Assembly (NCBI RefSeq): GCF_001570485.1
Contig: NZ_BCTA01000038.1
Span: 147,644-211,643 of the forward strand
DNA: 64,000 nucleotides
Direction of reading: 5' to 3'
From: Mycolicibacterium novocastrense
Lineage (GTDB): Bacteria; Actinomycetota; Actinomycetes; Mycobacteriales; Mycobacteriaceae
In this document: one piece after another, positions 52,102 through 60,414 of the stretch
Numbering within the stretch: position 1 is the first letter of the stretch
Layout: every line of letters starts with the position of its first letter
Position numbers and translations under genes: made by a program
Notes under the pieces: generated by a model
The model's input: only the letters and a program-made list of their open reading frames with translations
Databases searched by the model: none
Told to the model about the DNA's origin: nothing

Positions 52102-54735
52102 GTGTTCAGCGGTGACGCGCTGACCGGGCGGGACAGTGAACTCACGGCCATGCGCCGCGCACTCGGCGGCGCGGGCCACCACGCCGGAGTGGTGATCGCC
52201 GGTGCCGCCGGAGTCGGCAAGACTCGGCTGGCCCGTGAGCAACTCGCGCAGGCCGCCATCACCGGTGTGCGTACCCGCTGGATTGTCGGCACCGCGTCGG
52301 CGCGGCCCATCCCGCTGGGGGCCTTCAGTGCAGAGCTGGGCGACACGATCACCGAACCGGCCCCGAGTGTCCGGCGGGTGATCACCGCGCTGATGGGCCG
52401 GCAGCGCGCCGGCAAGGTGCTGATCGGCATCGATGACGCCCATCTGCTCGACGGATTCTCCGCACACGTCGTGCACCAGCTGGCCCAGACCCGCGAGGCG
52501 CGACTGGTGGTGACGGTGCGCTCCGGCGTGCCGGCCCCGGACGCCATCAAGGCGCTGTGGAAGGACGGCCTGCTGGACCGCCTGGACCTCGAGCCGCTGT
52601 CACCGGACTCCACCAGGTTGATGGTGGAGTCCATCCTGGGTGGACCCCTGGATGCGCGCAGCGCGGCACGGTTCTGGAAGCTGACCGGAGGTAATGCACT
52701 GTTCCTCCAGCAACTGGTCAAGGACCAGGCCTCCGCGGGCCATCTGCGTCAGGTTGCCGGGGTGTGGAGCTGGCCCGGCCCGGTGGCCGTCTCGCAGAGC
52801 ATGAGCGATCTGGTGGGGACCCAATTGGACCAGCTGCCGGCGGAGTTGGCCACGGTGGTGGACAGCCTGTCGCAGTGCGAGCCGCTGGAGGTGGAGCTGC
52901 TGGCCGCCCTGGTGGGCCGCGGGAACCTCGAGATCGCCGAGCAGATGCACCTGATCACCGTCGAGCGCACCGGGGCTGCGCTGCTGGTGCGGCTGGCCCA
53001 TCCGCTGTTCGGCGAGTTACGGCGGGCGCGCGCGGGGGAGATGTACCTGTCGAGGGTTCGCGGCAGGCTGGCCTGCCGGCTGTCCGCGGACGACGATCCG
53101 CAGACCGTGGTGCGCCGAGCGTTGCTCACTCTCGAATCCGACCTGCCGCCCGACCCCGGGCTGTACCTGGAGGCCGCGCGGCACACCATGCGGCTGCTGG
53201 ATCTCGACCTGGCCGAACGCTTTGCCGCCGAATCTGCGAAAGCGGGTGTGGGGGAGGCGGTCGAGATCCGGGCCGTCAACCGGTTTCTGGCAGGTCGCGG
53301 GCCCGACGCCGAGGAGCTGCTGCGCGCGCTGAGCGGCGACGGTGAACGGGACCGTCACCGCTGGGCGGTGCTGCGGGCCGCCAATTCGATCTGGATGATG
53401 GCCGATCCGCATGCGGCGGAGGACATCCTGGCGGCACTGGCGGCCGGGCCGGAGACCGACACCGAGCGGATGTCGCGCTACTCGGTGGAAGCCGGGCTGG
53501 ACGCGGTACTGGCCCGTTGTAGCGACGCCGAGCAGAAAGCAAGGGCTGCACTGGATTCGGATCTGCTCTCGGATTCAGAACACATGCTGGCCTCGGTGGC
53601 CCTGATGATGGCCTGCGGTGCGCTGGGCCACGCCGAGGACATCACTCCAGCGGCGAGGGCCGCGTTGGACCGTGCCGCCAACTCCCATGAGAGTGCCCAC
53701 ATGCGGTTCTGGTTCGGCGGGGTGTACGCGCGGGCGTGCCGTCTGACCGGGCGCATCGAGGACTGCACGCGCGCAGCAGAGGTGCTCTCGGAGCTGGCCC
53801 GGGACATGCCGGGGCTGGCGTATGCAAATCTGGTGTTTCTGCTCGGCAGCGCCGAGCTGATGCGCGGTGACCTGCAGGCTGCCGCGCGACTGCTGCACGA
53901 AGCGTTGGCCGGTGTCGAGAACCACGGCATCACAACGGGTTTGCGGCCGGCGTGCACGTTCGCGCTGACTGAGACCCACGCCAAGCTGGGACAGGCCGAT
54001 GCGGCTGCGGAAATGCTGGCCGAGGCGGCCAAAGTGGTGCGGCCGGATTTCCTGTTCATGCAGACGGGTCTGGCCACCGCGAAGGGCTGGGCTCTGGTAG
54101 CGGCCGGCGCGCTCTCGGAGGCCATCGACACCGTGCTGGCCGAGGCCAAGGTGGCTGCCGACCGGGGCCAGCTCACCCATGAACTGGCCTGCCTGCAGGC
54201 CGCCACCCAGTGGGGCGCCACCGAGCACCTGCCCGAGATCGCGGTCCGGGCCCGGGCGTTGGCCGGGCTGCTGCGGCTGCCGTTGTCCGATGCCGTTGCG
54301 CTGCACGCCGAGTCGCTGCAGCGCCGAGACGGCGAAGGGCTGCTGCGGGCATCGCAGGCCTACGCGGAACTGGGCGACCGCGCCACCGCAGCGGATGCCG
54401 CCGCGCAGGCTGCCGTGATTTTCACCGGCGCCCAGGCCCGCAGCCGCGGGTTGTTCGCCGCCTCCATCGCCACGCAACTGGCCGCCGACTGCGGGGGGCT
54501 GTCGACCCCCGCCACGCGAACTCCGCCCACCCCGACGCCGTTGACCGGCAAGCAGCGGGAGGTGGCCGAATTGGTGGTGGCGGGGTTGTCGAACAAGCAG
54601 ATCGCCGAGCGCACCTACAGCTCGGTGCGCACCGTCGAGGGGCACATCTACCGCGCCTGCCAACGGGTCGGCGCCTCGTCACGCGACGAGCTGGCCGAGA
54701 TCCTGCGCCGCGGCGGCAACGGCACAGCCCGTTAG
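52102..54735 (+). CDS. Large LuxR-family regulator with AAA/NTPase domain
   Basis: The 877-residue protein starts at GTG 52102. It has a P-loop ATPase (GAAGVGKTRLAREQL, then KVLIGIDDAHLLDGF), a long TPR-like helical middle and a C-terminal LuxR HTH (LTGKQREVAELVVAGLSNKQ, then RTVEGHIYRACQRVG). It is a MalT/LAL-type regulator. It follows metZ on the same strand after 40 nt, but its target is unknown. Confidence 0.88.
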   Translation: MFSGDALTGRDSELTAMRRALGGAGHHAGVVIAGAAGVGKTRLAREQLAQAAITGVRTRWIVGTASARPIPLGAFSAELGDTITEPAPSVRRVITALMGRQRAGKVLIGIDDAHLLDGFSAHVVHQLAQTREARLVVTVRSGVPAPDAIKALWKDGLLDRLDLEPLSPDSTRLMVESILGGPLDARSAARFWKLTGGNALFLQQLVKDQASAGHLRQVAGVWSWPGPVAVSQSMSDLVGTQLDQLPAELATVVDSLSQCEPLEVELLAALVGRGNLEIAEQMHLITVERTGAALLVRLAHPLFGELRRARAGEMYLSRVRGRLACRLSADDDPQTVVRRALLTLESDLPPDPGLYLEAARHTMRLLDLDLAERFAAESAKAGVGEAVEIRAVNRFLAGRGPDAEELLRALSGDGERDRHRWAVLRAANSIWMMADPHAAEDILAALAAGPETDTERMSRYSVEAGLDAVLARCSDAEQKARAALDSDLLSDSEHMLASVALMMACGALGHAEDITPAARAALDRAANSHESAHMRFWFGGVYARACRLTGRIEDCTRAAEVLSELARDMPGLAYANLVFLLGSAELMRGDLQAAARLLHEALAGVENHGITTGLRPACTFALTETHAKLGQADAAAEMLAEAAKVVRPDFLFMQTGLATAKGWALVAAGALSEAIDTVLAEAKVAADRGQLTHELACLQAATQWGATEHLPEIAVRARALAGLLRLPLSDAVALHAESLQRRDGEGLLRASQAYAELGDRATAADAAAQAAVIFTGAQARSRGLFAASIATQLAADCGGLSTPATRTPPTPTPLTGKQREVAELVVAGLSNKQIAERTYSSVRTVEGHIYRACQRVGASSRDELAEILRRGGNGTAR

Positions 54736-54739
54736 ACGG

Positions 54740-56110
54740 TATGGGGAGGCTGGGGCCTCGCCACATGTGAACGTGGGTTGCCGTCAGGAATGAGGTCCTG
54801 GCCGGTAGAGCCACAGATGTGGATGGAGGCCCCAGTGAAACGTCATCGTACGAGTGTTGGTTTGGATGTGCACGCACGTTCGGTTGTCGGATGTGCTCTT
54901 GACGGGGAGACCGGTGAGGTGTTTGAACGCCGGTTGACGCCGGATTATCGGGAAATGCTGGATTGGCTACGGTCATTGCCGGGCCGGGTCGTCGTGACCT
55001 ATGAAGCTGGCCCGACCGGGTTCGGGCTGGCTCGGTTCCTGATCGCGGCCGGGATGGCGTGTCTGGTGGCTGCACCGTCGAAGCTGCAGCGCGCGTCTGG
55101 GGATCGGGTCAAGACCGATGCCCGTGATGCCGCGCATCTGGCGCGGTTGCTGCACCTGGGGCAGATCGTGGAAGTGGCGATCCCCTCCGCCGGGCAGGAA
55201 GCAGCCCGTGATCTGGTACGCGCGCGCGAGGACTGCCGCGGCGATCTGATGAGCGCGCGGCATCGCGTGTCGAAACTGCTTCTACGACAGGGAGTCGTCT
55301 ATTCCGGCGGCCGAACGTGGACCGGGAAGCACCAGGTGTGGTTACGAACGCAGCGCTTCGACGCGATGCCGTTGCAATTGGCCTTTGACACCGCGCTGGA
55401 CACCATGCTGGCCACCGTCGACCGGCGTAACCGTCTCGATGAGGCGATCGCGGAGTTGGCTGCCGACAGTGCCTACACGCCGGTGGTGACCCGATTGGGC
55501 TGCCTGCGCGGAGTCTCCACATTGACCGCGTTCGGGCTCGCTGTCGAGATCGGCGACTGGGACCGGTTGACCGGCCGGTCCATCGGCGCCTACCTCGGCC
55601 TGGTCCCCACCGAATACTCCTCGGGGAATTCGCGCTCGCAGGGATCGATCACCAAAACCGGCAATGGGCATGCCCGCCGACTGTTGATCGAAGCGGCCTG
55701 GCATCACCGCCAGCCCTATCGGCCCGGAGTGGATCTGCGGCGGCGCTGGGACGCCGCATCGCCAGCGGCACGAGCCCGCGGGCAGGTGGCCAACCGCCGG
55801 CTACACCACCGCTGGGAGGTCTTCGACGCCCGCAAGAAACGGCCCGTGGTGGCCAACACCGCCATAGCTCGCGAGTTGGCCGGCTGGTGCTGGTCGCTGG
55901 CAGTGCTCGACACCTGAGTCTGCCAACATAACTGTCCGAACGAACCCGGTGGTGGCGGCAGCGCCTGGGAGTGACCCGCGATAGGACTATGAGCAATTCA
56001 GTTGTGCTGCAACATGAATCACGCTCGATGTTAGACCAGCGATCCACTCCAGCAGAACAGTCCGTCCTGCGGTATCCAACCCGCGAATATCAGACTTGAC
56101 GACGCGTCGA
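54740..56110 (+). mobile_element. IS110-family insertion sequence, ends approximate
   Basis: The element carries one DEDD transposase and non-coding flanks of about 95 nt before and about 200 nt after it. IS110-family elements lack clear terminal inverted repeats, so the ends are approximate. It lies between the LuxR gene and the terminator of the truncated SDR gene, 0.7 kb inside the right edge of the cargo. Confidence 0.7.
54835..55917 (+). CDS. IS110-family transposase
   Basis: The 360-residue protein has the N-terminal RuvC-like DEDD domain (SVGLDVHARSVVGCALDG, VTYEAGPTGFGLARFL, VKTDARDAAHLARLL). The C-terminal Tnp_20 domain contains LGCLRGVSTLTAFGLAVEIG and KTGNGHARRLLIEAAWHHR, with the Ser region YSSGNSRSQGS. 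GTG 54835 is preferred because GGAGG lies 8 nt upstream; ATG 54817 or 54823 would add a few residues. The gene looks intact. Confidence 0.92.
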   Translation: MKRHRTSVGLDVHARSVVGCALDGETGEVFERRLTPDYREMLDWLRSLPGRVVVTYEAGPTGFGLARFLIAAGMACLVAAPSKLQRASGDRVKTDARDAAHLARLLHLGQIVEVAIPSAGQEAARDLVRAREDCRGDLMSARHRVSKLLLRQGVVYSGGRTWTGKHQVWLRTQRFDAMPLQLAFDTALDTMLATVDRRNRLDEAIAELAADSAYTPVVTRLGCLRGVSTLTAFGLAVEIGDWDRLTGRSIGAYLGLVPTEYSSGNSRSQGSITKTGNGHARRLLIEAAWHHRQPYRPGVDLRRRWDAASPAARARGQVANRRLHHRWEVFDARKKRPVVANTAIARELAGWCWSLAVLDT

Positions 56111-56152
56111 CAACGACACGCTTGCCACCCAACCACATTCTGTTCGGTCAAC

Positions 56153-56190
56153 GAAGCGGCGTCCCCGGCGACGGTCGAGGACGCCGCTTC
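56153..56190. terminator. Strong hairpin, terminator of the SDR fragment
   Basis: Perfect 12-bp arms GAAGCGGCGTCC / GGACGCCGCTTC with a 14-nt loop lie 31 nt beyond the SDR stop. Confidence 0.7.
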
Positions 56191-56220
56191 ACCCTGCCCC
56201 TTGACAAAACTGCTCCCATA

Positions 56221-56802
56221 TCAGTCCTCGACCACCCCGATGGCGGTCTGCGCGCGCTGCTCGTAGGCGGCGCGGGCGGTGGCGTCGAACTTGAGGAACA
56301 CGTCGTCGTTGCCGAACTTCTTGGTCAGCCAGCGCCTGCCCCTGGGCGGCAACAACGAGGTGAGCAGCCCGACGAAGCGCAGCGGTCCCGGCACCGAGAG
56401 GTGGGTGATCCTGGGGTTGTCGAGCGCTTTGACCACACCCGCGGCGATCTCTTCCGGCTGCACCGGCTTCTGGGCGCCGGTGTTCTTGGTGCCCGAGGTC
56501 AGGTCGGTGTTGGTGAAGGTCGGCATGACGCAGGTGACATTGACGCCGTGCGGGGCGAACTCGTCGGCCATCGCAGTGGTGAGACCCACGACGGCGAACT
56601 TGGTGCCGGCGTAGACCACCTGTCCGGGCAGTGCGATGAGCCCGGCGAGGGAGGCGATGTTGATGATGTGGCCGCTGCGGCGCTTCACCATCTCCGGCAG
56701 CACCAGCTGGCTGCCGGTCAGGACACCGTAGAAGTTCACCTCGACCGAGGTGCGGATGGACTGCTCGGACGCGTCCAGGAACGGGCCGATGGGCATCACG
56801 CC
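56221..56802 (-). pseudogene. Short-chain dehydrogenase, N-terminus missing
   Basis: The visible 193 residues begin at GVMPIGPF and include VEVNFYGVLTGSQLVLPEM, INIASLAGLIALPG and the catalytic YAGTKFAV (Tyr, Lys). The N-terminal cofactor-binding fold (TGxxxGxG) and the NNA before GVM are missing: the native gene is cut at the cargo junction and reading upstream enters element DNA. The enzyme should be inactive. Confidence 0.8.
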
Positions 56803-57423
56803 ATCCTCGCCTATGCCCACGACGGCGCGACCCTCGCTCGGCGGACAGAGCTGGCCCTGATGGGACTTGAGATCGGAGAATTCGAACCGTCCAGCGATCC
56901 CAGCATCAGGCGAACGCCGCGCTCCGCCGGCACCCCTGCCCCGCCCCCGGGTATGCCCGATGGCCTCCATGCCGTGCTGAGCCAGGCGTTGCTTCTCGCG
57001 CAGGGAGCAGACTTTCGCGCACAGTCACCCGTCGTCGACGTCGTACAGCTGCGCTCCGCCGCCTCCGCGCTGCACGCCAGCGCGCGCACTCTGCGCGCGG
57101 CGATGAGCAGCGGGGATCGGCCGGCTGCGATGCTAAATCGCTTCGCGGGGTGGATTGAGACGGACGCCGCCGGCGCCGCCGCACACCTGAACTCCGGCGT
57201 CACAGGGTGGGCCACTGCATACGAGGGCGCGCGGGAACAGGTTCAGCAGCCTGCTGCCCTCTACCGCGGCTGGCTTGTTGCGGCCGTCGCGGGCGCTGAC
57301 CGGGACGCGGTGGACTTGGCCGAGGCCGCCGCGCACGCGCGCGCGGCTCTGCGCGCGTATGCGTCGACGTCGATCTCCGAGATCACTTGTCTCGACCATC
57401 CACTCCTCGGGACAAACGGGTAA
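56803..57423 (+). pseudogene. 3' part of the split element gene
   Basis: These 207 codons (ILAYAHDGATLARRTELALM ... LDHPLLGTNG, stop TAA) are the continuation of 30254-30484. Residues from GLHAVLSQALLLAQG onward form a helical, Ala-rich domain (VVQLRSAASALHASARTLR) compatible with a second T7SS-associated helical module. The frame matches exactly when joined after GCC 30482-30484. The reading upstream of 56803 on this strand is antisense to the SDR fragment and was discarded. Confidence 0.75.
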
Positions 57424-57537
57424 GCGCGCGACACCCACTTGGGCCTGATTCTGCTGACGGAATCAGCGTCATCGGCAGGTACTTCCTGTTCGACACCTTC
57501 CTTGCTGGAGGGCGGACAGCAGGAAGGGGAAGTACTG

Positions 57538-58158
57538 ATGTGCAAGGCAGCCCATGAAACAGGCGGCCCGAAGCGATGCAGTGGCGATGCTCGCGCGACG
57601 CTGGAGCGATCGACGGCCGACTTATCAGCGCTGAAGCGCGTAGAGGCCGCACTGCGCGTGGAGGCCGACGAGTCACTGTTCGAGCCGATGACATCGGCCG
57701 CAGGGCACACCCTTCAGGTGCTGAAGACCAGGTGGTACGGGTTGCGCACGTTCGGCGCGCACTGCGGCGGGTGCGATCGCTTCGTGACGCCGGAGGGGGG
57801 CTTCACCAGTCCCGCCGATGCTCACCAGTGGGCGCAGGCCTATGCGGCCTCGGACTGTGCGCCGGATCCAGCGGTCTTGGCCGGCATCGGTGCTGACGAG
57901 CCGTACGCCCCGATGTCCACCGCCGAGGCGGACCAGATGGCGAAGGAATACTCCGCCGGCGTGCACAAGCCTCGCGTCGTGCCCACGCGATACCGCGGGC
58001 TGCATACGTGGTCGGTGTTCTGCCCCGGATGCCATGAACAGATCAGCCCACCCGGCGGGTACGGGCAGGCCAGCACCGCGCTTCAGCAAGCCAACAGTGG
58101 CTGTCCCAACGCTCGCGAGGAGCAGGGGAGCGGCCCGGCCCCGGCCATCACTCGATGA
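57538..58158 (+). CDS. Tandem zinc-ribbon-like protein
   Basis: The 206-residue protein starts at ATG 57538 after AGGAAGGGGA. It begins MCKAAHETGGPKRCSGDARA, a start seen in several actinobacterial element proteins. It then carries two copies of a module of about 45 residues: RWYGLRTFGAHCGGCDRFVT and RYRGLHTWSVFCPGCHEQIS. Each has CxxC plus a later Cys. Zinc binding and nucleic-acid contact are likely; the role is unknown. Confidence 0.65.
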   Translation: MCKAAHETGGPKRCSGDARATLERSTADLSALKRVEAALRVEADESLFEPMTSAAGHTLQVLKTRWYGLRTFGAHCGGCDRFVTPEGGFTSPADAHQWAQAYAASDCAPDPAVLAGIGADEPYAPMSTAEADQMAKEYSAGVHKPRVVPTRYRGLHTWSVFCPGCHEQISPPGGYGQASTALQQANSGCPNAREEQGSGPAPAITR

Positions 58159-58339
58159 CGCGGTGGGCCCACCGCGTCCCGCCCAGGAACCCGCTGACAG
58201 CGGCGAGCACGGCGAAGGGCGGGTTCCCGGTGCCGGCGAACGTAAGACCACCGGCGACCACGGCGAGCAGAAGAGCGGTCAGCAGCACCACGGCGGTCCG
58301 CACGGTGAACAACGGTCGAGACTTCGGGGTCTTGGCCAC
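58148..58339 (-). CDS. Small membrane protein
   Basis: The 63-residue protein starts at GTG 58339, with AGGAGG 7 nt upstream. It has two membrane helices (TVRTAVVLLTALLLAVVAGG and PPFAVLAAVSGFLGG). It overlaps the end of the convergent zinc-ribbon gene by 11 nt. Confidence 0.6.
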   Translation of the reverse strand: MAKTPKSRPLFTVRTAVVLLTALLLAVVAGGLTFAGTGNPPFAVLAAVSGFLGGTRWAHRVIE

Positions 58340-58623
58340 GAGATCCTCCTGGAAGGTCGGTTCGCGCGGAGTCCCGTTGGGGGCTCTGCGGCCACCGTGC
58401 GATTCGCGAGGTGGCACGTATTGGAAAAGCTCGTGCCGATTCCAACAGGGTGGGGTGCAGAGCACTCTGCACTCCGGGTGCGTTTTCCCGTGAGAGGGCA
58501 CCTATGGGCGCGAACTTGCAGGAGGCCGGACCTGCGGTGGAGGCGCGTGATGTTACGGATTGCAGGGCCCGTCTCCGGCGTGTCCGAATCAGATTTGCGA
58601 TCTTGAGTGAGAGGGTGAACGCC

Positions 58624-59043
58624 ATGGCTGGCCGACGACATAAGGGAGACCGGGCGCTCATCCAGACTCGCCCGTACGACGAGGTGCTTCATCTCGTCAT
58701 CGGTCGGCAGCACGCTGCCGGCATCAAGGAGCTGAGCCCGTATCTCGCCGACGTCCTGGCGATCCACGTGGGCCGCGAGGATCTGGTGACCGAACTCGGA
58801 CACACGCAGTCTCTACCGCTCGATCAGGACACCGAGGCCCAGGCGGGCCCGTACCCCGGTCGGCGCACTCTGGTGCAGACGCGTCCGCACCGCGCGGTGT
58901 GGACCGCGGTTCACGAACGCCAGAAGCGGGCCGGAGTGTCTTCGGTCAGCCAGTACGTCGCTGATGTGCTGGCGATGCATGTCGGCCGCGAGGATCTCGT
59001 TGTCGAACTCGGACGCAAGGAGGGCTTGCCGCTGGCGATGTAA
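58624..59043 (+). CDS. Tandem-duplicated antitoxin-like protein
   Basis: The 139-residue protein consists of two copies of one module of about 60 residues: RALIQTRPYDEVLHLVIGRQ ... YLADVLAIHVGREDL and RTLVQTRPHRAVWTAVHERQ ... YVADVLAMHVGREDL. Single copies resemble ribbon-helix-helix-type antitoxins of mycobacterial elements. No toxin gene is adjacent. ATG 58624 is used; GTG 58615 is possible. Confidence 0.65.
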   Translation: MAGRRHKGDRALIQTRPYDEVLHLVIGRQHAAGIKELSPYLADVLAIHVGREDLVTELGHTQSLPLDQDTEAQAGPYPGRRTLVQTRPHRAVWTAVHERQKRAGVSSVSQYVADVLAMHVGREDLVVELGRKEGLPLAM

Positions 59044-59409
59044 AAGGTGTGGGCCCTTTCTGGCAGAGGGGCCAAACGAACATCTGAATACGCGGCGCAA
59101 GACCCCACACGCTCAACGGAGGGTCTGAGAAATATCGAAGCCCTCAGCCTGGCAGGGCTAAGGGCTTCGATCTGAAGTTGTCGAGCCGAGCTACGAACTC
59201 GTCTCGTGGGCTTGCGCCCTTCCCCGAAGGGACTTGTCTTGGCGGACAGGTGCCACGGTAGCGCACACCCAAAATCAGGGCTACAGGACGCGCTATTTCG
59301 TGAGCTAAATCGTGATATTCCGTTACCGCACACCCCGCGTTCATTGCGCGCGAAGCAGGGTCGTGCCCGGCGCCGCTGGATTGTTGAGATTGGGCAGGCG
59401 CCGGCCTCC
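59044..59409 (+). promoter_or_regulatory. Structured leader of the second Rep/HTH-like gene
   Basis: The leader contains an 11-bp perfect stem (ATCGAAGCCCT at 59134-59144, AGGGCTTCGAT at 59161-59171). The left arm can instead pair with AGGGCT at 59154-59159, giving two exclusive structures. A second stem CCCTTC-CCC-GAAGGG follows at 59217-59231. The string CCCGAAGGG ... TGTCTTGGCG ... TAGCG is shared with the leader of copy 1 near 28134-28185. Confidence 0.6.
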
Positions 59410-60414
59410 ATGCCGGTGTGGGTCAGCCGGGCCGGCTGGCTCGACGAACTCGAGCGGTGGTTGGCTACTGACGAGGGCGATGCCGCTCGCGGCCGCGCAC
59501 ATTTACGGCCTGCATTGCTGCTGAGAGTCGCCGAGGTCCTGGCCGCCCATGCTGATCACGGCAGCGGCCGGCACTGCGCCGTGACCAACGCTGCTGCGGC
59601 CACGGCCGCCGGCTGCTCGGCGCGCACGGTGACGACGGTGCGCCGTCTGCTCGCCGAAGCTGGACTGGCCGTGGAGATCCGCCGCGGCACCGGGTCGGCC
59701 CACGCGCCGATAGATCTGCGGCGGCCCTCGGTCTGGCATCTGGTGAGCCGCAAAGCGCCTGTGGATAACTCGGCCGTTTGCGACCTACCGCCATCCCGTA
59801 GGGATAGGCGGGTAACTCACGTTGGTAAGAACTCACCAAGCACGCGCAAGCGCGCGCCGCAATCACGGAAATCTCCTTCGGAACGACCCGCACAGCGGGC
59901 CCGGCGCTTCGCGCCGCGGGCCCTGCATGTGCAGAAGCTCGCCGACGAGCTGGTTGGCAACGAGTACGGCCGGCGAGGACTCTGCGGAGGTCTCACCCGT
60001 GGGCACATCGGGCACATCTGCGATGCGCTGACCCGATCGGGCCTGGACCTCGATGCCTGGACAGCGGCGCAGATCACCGCAGCGCTCAACGCCGATATGC
60101 GCCAACGCGGGTGGTCCTGGCCGAACCGCATCGACCGTCCGGGTGCCTTCCTGGCATCTCGGCTTCGCCGGCTGCCTCAGCGGCCAGTGGTGGCGCGCAC
60201 GGTGCAGCCGGCGGCGCCCAACCTCGATACCGAGGTGGTGGTACCGGCCAGTGCAGCTACCCGGGCCGAAGCTCGTGCGTTCTTCCAGCAGAATCGGGGG
60301 AGAGGTGCATCAGGCGCTAGCCAAACGGTGGCCGAAAGTGTAAAGTGGTTTACAACAGACAAGCCGGCCGGGCGTGCGCGTCAGGTCACCCAATCCCCTA
60401 GGGGGACAGCATGA
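59410..60414 (+). CDS. Rep/HTH-like plasmid protein, copy 2
   Basis: The 334-residue protein, read from ATG 59410 (MPVWVSRAGWLDELERWL), has the same parts as 28369-29286: GRHCAVTNAAAATAAGCSAR, RTVTTVRRLLAEAGLAVEIR, RRPSVWHL, a basic linker and LDLDAWTAAQITAALNADMR. Similarity seems to continue slightly upstream (RRRWI), so TTG 59344 is possible. It overlaps the next gene by 4 nt. A replication or maintenance role is inferred from context. Confidence 0.65.
   Translation: MPVWVSRAGWLDELERWLATDEGDAARGRAHLRPALLLRVAEVLAAHADHGSGRHCAVTNAAAATAAGCSARTVTTVRRLLAEAGLAVEIRRGTGSAHAPIDLRRPSVWHLVSRKAPVDNSAVCDLPPSRRDRRVTHVGKNSPSTRKRAPQSRKSPSERPAQRARRFAPRALHVQKLADELVGNEYGRRGLCGGLTRGHIGHICDALTRSGLDLDAWTAAQITAALNADMRQRGWSWPNRIDRPGAFLASRLRRLPQRPVVARTVQPAAPNLDTEVVVPASAATRAEARAFFQQNRGRGASGASQTVAESVKWFTTDKPAGRARQVTQSPRGTA

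Larger units (their letters stand above)
30485..56802. other. 26.3-kb chromosome-like cargo block inserted in an element gene
   Basis: The block is bounded by the two halves of one element gene, and GCC occurs at both junctions (30482-30484 and 56800-56802). Its outermost genes are truncated at those same points: DUF222 loses its C-terminus and an SDR loses its N-terminus. The content is chromosome-like: purT, rhodanese, metZ, transporters and catabolic genes. No IS or inverted repeat lies at either edge; the IS110 copy is internal. Illegitimate joining at a 3-bp match, or a short target duplication, would explain this. A chimeric assembly must be excluded. Confidence 0.75.

Noticed and set aside
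54740..56110. IS110 element as the cause of the 26-kb insertion
   Set aside because: It is not at either junction and only one copy is seen, so it cannot have moved the block as a composite transposon.
56122..56802. Plus-strand reading that extends the 3' gene fragment upstream
   Set aside because: It is antisense to the SDR fragment and its terminator; it is open only by chance.
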